DNA of 5,060 nt. It comes from Clostridiales bacterium (lineage in GTDB: Bacteria; Bacillota; Clostridia; Lachnospirales; WQUN01). The translations under genes and the position numbers were made by a program. Position 1 is the stretch's first letter. The number at the start of each line of letters is the position of its first letter. The stretch is from positions 1 to 5,060 of the forward strand of contig JAIRVD010000199.1 in NCBI GenBank assembly GCA_031254075.1, written 5' to 3'. The notes beneath the pieces are model-generated. The model was not told where the DNA came from and did no database searches. It saw nothing but the letters and a program-made list of their open reading frames with translations. Shown piece after piece: positions 1-4,331 of the stretch.

Positions 1-84
1 CCAATATGGACAGGATGATAAGCATAGGTGAAGCATCGGAAGTGTTAGGCGTGTCAATATCGACGTTGCGCAGATGGGATAGAG

Positions 85-86
85 AG
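85..86 (-). other. IS110 core dinucleotide, element 3'-side junction
   Basis: AG on the + strand (CT in the transposase orientation) at the boundary between tnpA sequence and the IS110 end. The same dinucleotide sits at 1951-1952, and GAG is shared by both junctions (84-86 and 1950-1952). CT is the core used by IS110 elements such as IS621. The position is supported by restoration of the tnpA frame and by the candidate guide matches ending here. Confidence 0.75.
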
Positions 87-99
87 CTTTCCAATCTGA

Positions 100-105
100 A
101 GTCAA
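100..105 (-). promoter_or_regulatory. -35 half of the IS110 circle-junction promoter
   Basis: On the minus strand this reads TTGACT, five of six matches to the sigma70 -35 consensus. Joining the element ends in a circle across the CT core places it exactly 17 bases upstream of TATTAT at 1943-1948: 13 bases from 87-99, the 2-base core, and 2 bases from 1949-1950. In the integrated state this hexamer is at the far end of the element and points out into tnpA. Junction promoters of this kind are known in IS110 relatives. Confidence 0.75.
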
Positions 106-181
106 GAGGAAAACGAAGGAAAAACGAAGGGAAAAGCGGAAATGCGAAGAAGCGAAAAGAAACACAAAAATAACGCCCCCT

Positions 182-198
182 CCTAAAAGAATTTTAGG
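182..198 (-). terminator. Possible terminator hairpin downstream of IS110 transposase
   Basis: CCTAAAA and TTTTAGG form a 7-bp stem around a 3-base loop. In transposase orientation it is followed by a G-rich stretch and then TTATTTTT about 10 bases later. That is not a canonical uridine tract, so termination is uncertain. It may instead be a structural element of the 3' end. Confidence 0.3.
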
Positions 199-323
199 GA
201 AGTGCGAAAGTAAAAAATGAATGCAAATATTACGTCGCTGCCGCGCCGGAGTTTAACGCTTTATATCGCATCCCGAAATTTAAAGACCCGATAAAAAGAC
301 AAAAAGAAAAGACCGATCCCAAG

Positions 324-352
324 CTGATTCAAATGGCATAAAGCCAAATCAG
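324..352. repeat. Compound inverted repeat in the IS110 3' region
   Basis: CTGATT (324-329) pairs with AATCAG (347-352), and an inner TGGC (334-337) pairs with GCCA (343-346). The loop is ATAAA, with four unpaired bases on one side. The two stems together give 10 bp. No uridine tract follows on either strand, so this is not an obvious terminator. Its role is unknown. Confidence 0.5.
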
Positions 353-471
353 GAAGTACGGGCGGCAGTCCTCTCATCGGTATTGCGAACTTGCATGACC
401 GCTCGGGTCGCCCTCCGGCGTAGCCCTATCCTGTCTGCAAGCAACAATATTATTCCCAAAAGAGAGGCCGC

Positions 472-1701
472 TTATGCCGTTTGGTCGTCCAAATGCTGTT
501 GTTCGGCTGTGTTGAAGCATTCCATGACACGTGCATAGTAAACCCGTAAAAATTTATTGCAGGCAGCCGTCATGTAAACATAAAAATGCTTACCTTCGGA
601 ACGTTTTTTATCAAGAAATTGGTATACAGTTTCATCGGCGGGCGAGTTAAGCAAGTAGCTTTCTACAGCCAAGTAAACAACTTTACGTAAAAGCGCATCG
701 CCTCTGCGCGATACGGAACCGCTGATTGATACCTTTTTACCCGAATCGTTTTTGTCGGGGTCAACCCCGGCAAATGCCACCAATGAGCGTTTGCTTTCAA
801 ATCTGCGAACGTCCCCGATTTCGCCGATAAGCTGTGCCGCAAGCGTATCGCCAACGCCATAAAGCGCAAGAACAGTTTCGTATTCAGGTAATTGTTTGGC
901 AAGTTTGGTCATTTCTGCGCGCAGTAGTTCAACTTCTTTCGAGAGATGAAGCACCCTTCCTGCCGCGCCCAGAACCAGCAACTTTGTAGTATCGTTTTTG
1001 GGTAGTGTTGTGAGATTGTCCCTTGATTTTGCGTGGATTAATTTGGCGGTTTGTTCCTTGAAAATGTAGCGATTCTTTTTACAAAACGCTCTATATTTTT
1101 CAATGAACTTGGATTCGCTAAGGGCGGCAACACAATCGTTATGCCAAAAAGAGATTACAAAGTCGATTAATTTTTGGTGGCCGTTCGGTTTTGCCACAGA
1201 ACCAAAAAAGTCATCAATGCCCGGAAAAACACGTTCCAAAAGAGCTTTTAGGTTGTTTTTGTGGGCTGAAAGTGTCTTGCTTTCAAAATTGAACTGCTTC
1301 ACAAATGATTTGAGTGCATCTCGAACGGTATCATCTGATGTGTATTCGCGAAGTTCATCACGGTTTTCAAGGGCGTATCTCGCAATCTTTACAGCATCCT
1401 TTTTGTCAGTTTTGACTTTTCGCAGCGTGTTGTTGCCGAACTGATTTATCAAAACAGGATTAACCGCAGATACGCGAATACCGGCTGTATGGAGTGTTTC
1501 GGCAACTACTTTGTAGTATATGCCCGTATGTTCCATTACAGCGTGTACTTCTTCGCCTAACGACTTTAGCAACGATACAAGATTCAACAATTCGGTTTTG
1601 GTATGAGCGACATCAAAAGGCTTTTGTAAAACCTTTTTTCCTTCGCCAACTACAGCTACCTTGCTTTTTCCTTTTGATACATCAATGCCTGCAAACAACA
1701 T
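472..1701 (-). CDS. IS110-family DEDD transposase (bridge-RNA-guided recombinase)
   Basis: This 409-residue protein cuts and joins the element ends and target DNA, guided by the bridge RNA encoded upstream. The N-terminal RuvC-like domain (about 1-150) opens with GIDVSKGKSKVAV and shows the full DEDD set: D7, E57 (in MEHTGIYY), D99 and D102 (in KTDKKDAVKIA). A central helical segment follows. At about 274-345 comes the Tnp_20 domain: a helix-hairpin-helix-like LALYGVGDTLAAQLIGEIG, then FAGVDPDKNDSGKK and SRRGDALLRKVVY. Ser320 in the SGK motif is the likely serine nucleophile by comparison with the family. GGAGGT at 1708-1713 sits 6 bases before the ATG, which fixes the start. The gene looks intact. 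In the integrated state it lacks a good -35, so expression is probably strongest from the circular form. Confidence 0.95.
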   Translation of the reverse strand: MLFAGIDVSKGKSKVAVVGEGKKVLQKPFDVAHTKTELLNLVSLLKSLGEEVHAVMEHTGIYYKVVAETLHTAGIRVSAVNPVLINQFGNNTLRKVKTDKKDAVKIARYALENRDELREYTSDDTVRDALKSFVKQFNFESKTLSAHKNNLKALLERVFPGIDDFFGSVAKPNGHQKLIDFVISFWHNDCVAALSESKFIEKYRAFCKKNRYIFKEQTAKLIHAKSRDNLTTLPKNDTTKLLVLGAAGRVLHLSKEVELLRAEMTKLAKQLPEYETVLALYGVGDTLAAQLIGEIGDVRRFESKRSLVAFAGVDPDKNDSGKKVSISGSVSRRGDALLRKVVYLAVESYLLNSPADETVYQFLDKKRSEGKHFYVYMTAACNKFLRVYYARVMECFNTAEQQHLDDQTA

Positions 1702-1707
1702 TGGATG

Positions 1708-1713
1708 ACCTCC
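1708..1713 (-). promoter_or_regulatory. Ribosome binding site of the IS110 transposase
   Basis: GGAGGT on the minus strand, 6 bases upstream of the ATG at 1701, is a near-perfect Shine-Dalgarno site. It selects this ATG over internal starts. It lies just 3' of the predicted bridge RNA, so the RNA could be the leader of the transposase message or be processed from it. Confidence 0.85.
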
Positions 1714-1724
1714 AAAATTTAATT

Positions 1725-1937
1725 CGGCTTAACCGCCTTTTCACTGCCCATTCAATCTCCGGTCATACGAACGCGAAGTTCAACTTTCCAAAACCGAACA
1801 CCCGGCTGTGGGGCGGCTGATTAGCTCTCTAACGAACGCGAAGTTCTTGGAAAACTTCATCAGCCGATATCCACAGTATTCCCGGTTTAAGCAGTCACGG
1901 TCATTGCGATAGCTTTTCGCAACTGGCTTTGACCGTA
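1725..1937 (-). ncRNA. Predicted IS110 bridge RNA (target loop then donor loop)
   Basis: Read 5' to 3' on the minus strand, the leader first forms a hairpin: ACGGTCA/TGACCGT (1897-1903 with 1930-1936), with an inner TTGCGA/TCGCAA. Next is a long stem, CTGTGG/CCACAG (1806-1811 with 1871-1876) plus CGGCTGAT/ATCAGCCG (1814-1821 with 1859-1866). It encloses a target loop with candidate left guide AGUUUUCC (1849-1856) and right guide UAGAGAG (1825-1831). A second loop holds donor guide UUGGAAAG (1784-1791), identical to the element's terminal 8 bases, and a weaker right donor guide at 1757-1766. Target loop before donor loop is the IS621 order. The 5' end is set from the junction promoter; the 3' end is a guess. 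This structure was read by eye, not folded by program. Confidence 0.8.
1767..1846 (-). repeat. 15-base direct repeat shared by the two bridge-RNA loops
   Basis: ACGAACGCGAAGTTC occurs at 1767-1781 and again at 1832-1846. In the RNA sense each copy can form a small GAAC/GUUC hairpin with a UUCGC loop. Each copy lies between the left and right guides of its loop, so the two loops share a common scaffold. Two copies 65 bases apart with unrelated surrounding sequence do not make a CRISPR array. Confidence 0.85.
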
Positions 1938-1942
1938 ACTTA

Positions 1943-1948
1943 ATAATA
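1943..1948 (-). promoter_or_regulatory. -10 half of the IS110 circle-junction promoter
   Basis: TATTAT on the minus strand matches five of six bases of the -10 consensus and would start transcription near 1936-1937, at the first stem of the bridge RNA. With the element integrated here, the hexamer 17 bases upstream lies in tnpA (1966-1971) and reads TTTCAG, a poor -35. In the circle it is replaced by TTGACT from the other end. Confidence 0.75.
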
Positions 1949-1950
1949 GG

Positions 1951-1952
1951 AG
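1951..1952 (-). other. IS110 core dinucleotide, element 5'-side junction
   Basis: AG on + (CT in element sense) separates the element end TAATAATAGG from tnpA sequence GGAAGGCT. It is the partner of the copy at 85-86. Its placement keeps the tnpA codon GAG (Glu27) intact on joining. Confidence 0.75.
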
Positions 1953-2501
1953 GGAAGGCTCACACCTGAAAAAACAGCGTCGGGACACCGCCGGTATGAT
2001 ATTTCTAAGCTGAAACCTGAAATGTACAGGGAGCATATCGCGGAAACACGTAAAACCATAGCTTATGCGAGAGTTTCAAGTCATGACCAAAAAGCTGACT
2101 TGGAACGTCAAAAGCAAGTATTAGAGCTATATTGCGTTCGTCAAGGATGGACTTATGAAATAATAAGCGACTTGGGTTCCGGGATGAACTATCACAAAAA
2201 AGGTTTAAAACGGTTACTTGCGGATATTCTGGCTGAAAAAATCGGAAGGCTTGTTATATCACATAAAGATAGGCTCTTGCGTTTTGGTGCAGAACTTATA
2301 TTTGCTATTTGTGAAGCTAAACAAGTAGAAGTTGTAATATTGAATCAAGGCGAAGATACAACCTTTGAAGAAGATTTAGCAAAGGATGTTTTGGATATTA
2401 TTACTGTTTTTTCGGCACGTCTTTATGGCTCAAGAAGCCGCAAAAATCAAAAACTGCTTGATGATGTAAAGAAAGCAGTAGAGGCGGTGAATGAATCGTG
2501 A
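1953..2501 (+). pseudogene. tnpA: IS607 TnpA C-terminal fragment (serine recombinase catalytic domain)
   Basis: This carries the remaining 182 codons of the split recombinase. The first residues (GRLTPEKTASGHRRYD) are the wing of the MerR-like DNA-binding domain. The catalytic resolvase domain follows from about 2058 with YARVSS, whose first Ser is the nucleophile (residue 69 of the restored protein), then SHKDRLLRFG with conserved arginines. The frame is open back to 1950, just inside the IS110 end, where a TAG at 1947-1949 closes it. The first in-frame ATG is at 2022 and has no ribosome binding site. A product from it would be a catalytic domain without DNA binding. Its stop overlaps the tnpB start by 4 bases. 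The restored length of 209 residues is normal for the family. Confidence 0.92.
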
Positions 2502-3679
2502 TAATTTTAGCCCACAAGATATGCCTTGACCCGAACAATATTGAAGCCACCTACTTTGCAAAGGCATGTGGTGTTGCGCGTTTTGCTTATAATTGGGCTT
2601 TGGTTGAATGGAAAAGGCTTTATGATAACGGCGAAAAGGTAAATGAAGGTATATTAAGAAAACGCCTGAACGCAATAAAACATACAGAATTTCCTTGGAT
2701 GTCGGAGGTAACGAAATGCGCCCCGCAATTTGCAATAAAAGACGGTTTAAATAAAGCATTTAAAAACTTCTTTGCTAAACGTGCGGAATTTCCTAAATTC
2801 AAGAAAAAAGGCATAAAAGACAGCTTTTCGTTATCTAACGACCAATTCAAGATTGATGGCGATAAAATTAAAATCCCTAATCTTGGTTGGGTTAGAATGA
2901 CGGAAGAATTACGTTTTAGTGGGAAAATCATAGGTGCAGTGGTTAGCCGTAAAGCGGATAGATGGTTTGTGTCCGTGCAAGTGGAAATACAAGAACCTAC
3001 GCCAATTCATACAGCTCTCAGCGAAAACCAAGCAATAGGCGTTGATTTAGGCGTAAAGGATTTAGCAACACTTTCAAACGGGGCAAAAATCACAGGCGCA
3101 AAACCGCATAAGGCATTATTAACACGGATACGCCGCCTCAATCAATCCCTTTCGAGAAAACAGGGGGCAAAGAAAGGCGAGAAGAAGTCTAAAAATTTCA
3201 AGAAGGCACAAGCGAGATTATCTAAGCTGCACGCAAGAATAGCCGACATCCGCAATAACGAAACACACAAGCTAACTGATATGCTATCCAACAATTACAG
3301 CGTTATTGGCATTGAGGACTTGAATGTGTCGGGCATGGCTAAAAACCACAAATTAGCCCGTGCGGTTCTTGACATGAGTTTCTTTGAGTTTCGCAGACAA
3401 TTGGAATACAAATCAAAAATAAAGGGGGGACACGTTATCCTTGCGGATAGGTTTTACCCATCCAGCAAGACCTGCTCTTGTTGCGGTTATAAAAATGATG
3501 CATTGACTTTATCCGCTCGTCAATGGACGTGTCCTGATTGCGGAATAAGTCACGACAGAGATATAAATGCCGCAATAAATTTGAAAAATTACGCCGTGAG
3601 TTACATGGTGTCAGCCTGTGGAGAGTTAGTGGAAACAGTCACCTCTATGAAGCAGGAACTCAACTTCACTACTGCATAG
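2498..3679 (+). CDS. tnpB: TnpB, RNA-guided RuvC nuclease of the IS607 element
   Basis: This 393-residue protein is a Cas12-ancestor nuclease that uses an omega RNA to cut DNA next to a transposon-specific motif, helping the element persist. The N-terminal OrfB/HTH region includes KACGVARFAYNWAL. The RuvC core is complete: D183 in GVDLGVKDLA, E273 in GIEDLNVSGM and D355 in HDRDINAAIN. The zinc ribbon CxxC pairs are C326/C329 and C345/C348. The GTG start overlaps the tnpA stop (GTGA), implying translational coupling. A start at a later ATG would cut into the conserved LAHKICLDPN. No frameshift or missing catalytic residue is visible, so it looks functional. The upstream IS110, transcribed in the opposite direction, may have cut it off from the tnpA promoter. 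Confidence 0.95.
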   Translation: MIILAHKICLDPNNIEATYFAKACGVARFAYNWALVEWKRLYDNGEKVNEGILRKRLNAIKHTEFPWMSEVTKCAPQFAIKDGLNKAFKNFFAKRAEFPKFKKKGIKDSFSLSNDQFKIDGDKIKIPNLGWVRMTEELRFSGKIIGAVVSRKADRWFVSVQVEIQEPTPIHTALSENQAIGVDLGVKDLATLSNGAKITGAKPHKALLTRIRRLNQSLSRKQGAKKGEKKSKNFKKAQARLSKLHARIADIRNNETHKLTDMLSNNYSVIGIEDLNVSGMAKNHKLARAVLDMSFFEFRRQLEYKSKIKGGHVILADRFYPSSKTCSCCGYKNDALTLSARQWTCPDCGISHDRDINAAINLKNYAVSYMVSACGELVETVTSMKQELNFTTA

Positions 3680-3722
3680 GTTTAAATACTTATTGGTGGA
3701 TATGAGTAGGTTTGAGATAACG
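3590..3722 (+). ncRNA. Predicted omega RNA and right end of IS607
   Basis: In TnpB transposons the guide scaffold overlaps the 3' end of tnpB and runs to the right end, with the guide taken from the DNA beyond. Here the tnpB tail encoding ETVTSMKQE shows short pairings (GTG/CAC around 3629-3642), resembling tails conserved in this family. After the stop codon, TACTTAT (3687-3693) and ATGAGTA (3702-3708) form a 7-bp hairpin with one G-U. The 5' limit is arbitrary. If the element ends at GG 3722-3723, the guide would begin in the DUF234 fragment just after it. The position follows from family knowledge; only the hairpins are seen. Confidence 0.45.
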
Positions 3723-4036
3723 GATTATACAGCATAACCGATAATTTTTTCAGCTTTTGGTACCATTTCGTTTTTGGAAATATTTCCGAAATTGAAGTGG
3801 GGGATGCGGAAGGAGTATTTAAATATTTGGTAGAACCGGAATTATCATTGTACGTTTCGCGTAAGTTCGAGGATGTTTGCCGGCAGTACATTCGAAGGCA
3901 GAATATTTCGGGCAAACTGCCGTTTCGTTTTGATAAGTTGGGCAGATACTTTGACAGCGGCGTTGAGATTGATATTGCGGCAATTTCCAAATGCAGAAAT
4001 AAAAAAATTTTGGGCGAGATTGATTTCCATTCCTGA
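3716..4036 (+). pseudogene. DUF234 ATPase C-terminal fragment, truncated at both ends
   Basis: This frame reads GLYSITDNFFSFWYHFVF, then LSLYVSRKFEDVCRQYI, a KLGRYFDSGVEIDIAAI block and ILGEIDF. These are the landmarks of DUF234, the C-terminal domain of AAA-type ATPases with a PD-(D/E)xK-like EID...GE arrangement. The P-loop half is absent; IS607 abuts the fragment, so it may lie beyond the left edge of the window. The 3' end also seems short: the family usually continues for several dozen residues after ILGE, but here TGA follows five residues later. A GTG at 3797 could start a 79-residue product, but no ribosome binding site supports it. It is best read as a remnant broken by the IS607 insertion and further decay. 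Confidence 0.8.
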
Positions 4037-4056
4037 TTTGTTTTAACGGAATAAAC

Positions 4057-4107
4057 AGAGCCGCATTCCATTTTCGGAGAGCGGCTCTTCTATTTTTTTA
4101 TTTTTTT
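4057..4107. terminator. Rho-independent terminator, probably bidirectional
   Basis: AGAGCCGC (4057-4064) and GCGGCTCT (4081-4088) form an 8-bp GC-rich stem, with an inner TCC/GGA in the loop. A long T-rich run follows on the + strand (4089-4107), giving a strong terminator for the tnpB/DUF234 direction. The T-run overlaps the end of the minus-strand small gene. On the minus strand the stem follows that gene's stop but has only a weak GTTTATT tail. Confidence 0.85.
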
Positions 4108-4235
4108 ACCTGCTCATCAATTTTCGCGTTAGCTGCCTTAATAATGCTTAGCTTTTCAGCATCCGAAAGTGTCTTGTTTGCCATTATTTCCTCTTGATAG
4201 GCTATTATTACGGCATAGTCAATTTTTGTAGCCAT
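4098..4235 (-). CDS. Hypothetical small protein, 45 residues
   Basis: ATG at 4235 opens a 45-codon frame ending in TAA at 4098-4100. GGGAGGT lies exactly 6 bases upstream, and a promoter-like AT-rich segment lies above that, so this looks like a real gene although very short. The product begins MATKIDYAVIIAYQEE and ends AKIDEQVKK. It is charged, rich in Ala, Lys, Glu and Ile, and probably helical, with no signal peptide, membrane segment, cysteine or known motif. I do not recognise the family. It lies 96 bases downstream of the transglutaminase-like gene on the same strand and is followed by the terminator hairpin. The promoter-like sequence suggests it is transcribed on its own. Confidence 0.7.
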   Translation of the reverse strand: MATKIDYAVIIAYQEEIMANKTLSDAEKLSIIKAANAKIDEQVKK

Positions 4236-4241
4236 ATTTTT

Positions 4242-4248
4242 ACCTCCC
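4242..4248 (-). promoter_or_regulatory. Ribosome binding site of the 45-codon gene
   Basis: GGGAGGT on the minus strand, 6 bases before the ATG at 4235, is an almost ideal Shine-Dalgarno site and the main reason to accept the small gene. Confidence 0.75.
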
Positions 4249-4270
4249 TTCGGTTTTTTTCTTTGATTAA

Positions 4271-4284
4271 ATTATATCATTATA
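4271..4284 (-). promoter_or_regulatory. Candidate promoter of the 45-codon gene (-10 region)
   Basis: Two overlapping-register TATAAT hexamers occur on the minus strand, at 4279-4284 and 4271-4276, inside an AT-rich intergenic stretch. No clear -35 is present: TTTCCG sits 16 bases upstream of the first hexamer and matches only three of six positions. The start point would be near 4264-4272, leaving a leader of about 30-40 bases. Confidence 0.5.
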
Positions 4285-4331
4285 ATATCTCGCAGTATAG
4301 CGGAAACTTTCTTGCTTTAAAATTTCAACCG

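Larger units (their letters stand above)
6..173 (+). pseudogene. tnpA: IS607 TnpA N-terminal fragment (MerR-like HTH), split by IS110
   Basis: The first 27 codons (6-86) encode the start of an IS607 serine recombinase: a MerR-like helix-turn-helix (SIGEASEVLGVSISTLRRWD) that binds the transposon ends. From base 87 the frame runs into the IS110 end and adds 28 foreign, strongly lysine- and arginine-rich residues before TAA at 171-173. The rest of the gene lies at 1953-2501 in the matching phase. Removing 87-1952 gives WDRE followed by GRLTPEKT, the usual continuation of this helix and wing in the family. An alternative start is the ATG at 15. The catalytic domain is missing, so the fragment cannot recombine DNA. 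It could at most be a short basic DNA-binding peptide. Confidence 0.9.
87..471 (-). other. IS110 3' noncoding region with hairpins
   Basis: This is the 385-base stretch between the transposase stop and the element end. I recognise no gene in it. It contains a purine-rich tract on the + strand (about 106-170) with near-repeats of GGAAAACGAA at 108-117 and 118-128. There is a 7-bp hairpin at 182-198 and a compound hairpin at 324-352. Short GC-rich inverted repeats occur around 397-420 (GACC/GGTC; CGCC/GGCG). An open + frame at 198-341 of 47 residues has no start codon and no recognised match. The terminal 8 bases (87-94) are copied in the candidate donor guide, and bases 100-105 form half of a junction promoter. 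The rest has no assigned role. Confidence 0.6.
87..1952 (-). mobile_element. IS110-family insertion sequence (IS110 group), inserted in IS607 tnpA
   Basis: This 1866-base element holds a single DEDD transposase read on the minus strand, a structured 5' leader of about 250 bases, and an unusually long 3' noncoding segment of about 385 bases. There are no obvious terminal inverted repeats or long target duplication, as expected for IS110. Both boundaries are placed by the interrupted host gene: joining 86 to 1953 restores a 209-residue TnpA frame, leaving only a shared core (AG on +, CT in element sense). The guide RNA lies upstream of the transposase, which fits the IS110 group rather than IS1111. 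The transposase is full length and the ends look complete, so the element may be active. Confidence 0.9.
1..3722 (+). mobile_element. IS607-family transposon (tnpA-tnpB), left end outside window, interrupted by IS110
   Basis: The element carries the two IS607 genes in their usual order, a MerR-type HTH serine recombinase (tnpA) followed by tnpB, overlapping by 4 bases. The start lies off the left edge because tnpA begins at base 6. The right end is inferred. The DUF234 reading frame downstream has an in-frame TGA at 3713-3715, and its conserved motif begins at about 3725. The only GG between them is at 3722-3723, and IS607 elements are known to recombine at GG dinucleotides. A 1866-base IS110 element is nested in tnpA, so this copy cannot make its own recombinase and would need TnpA from another copy to move. 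The exact right boundary is an inference; the family assignment is firm. Confidence 0.85.

Noticed and set aside
198..341. Plus-strand 47-residue open frame as a gene
   Set aside because: No start codon near its beginning and no ribosome binding site. It is kept only as an unexplained observation in the IS110 3' region.
1103..1820. Plus-strand open frames opposite the IS110 transposase and leader
   Set aside because: They are antisense to a clear transposase gene and a structured RNA, with no recognisable domains or ribosome binding sites.
1767..1846. Possible CRISPR-like repeat pair
   Set aside because: Only two copies of 15 bases, no third unit, and they fit as parts of a folded RNA leader.
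1847..1865. Alternative hairpin GAAGTT/AACTTC in the target loop
   Set aside because: It would sequester the left target guide. It may exist in free RNA, but the enclosing 8-bp and 6-bp stems and the guide matches explain the region better.
1948..1953. AGGAGG formed across the IS110/tnpA junction, resembling a ribosome binding site for the tnpA C-terminal fragment
   Set aside because: No ATG, GTG or TTG follows in frame within useful distance; the first in-frame ATG is at 2022, about 70 bases away.
3682..4071. Minus-strand 129-codon open frame
   Set aside because: It is antisense to the DUF234 fragment, which has clear family motifs, and it runs out of the terminator region without a start signal.
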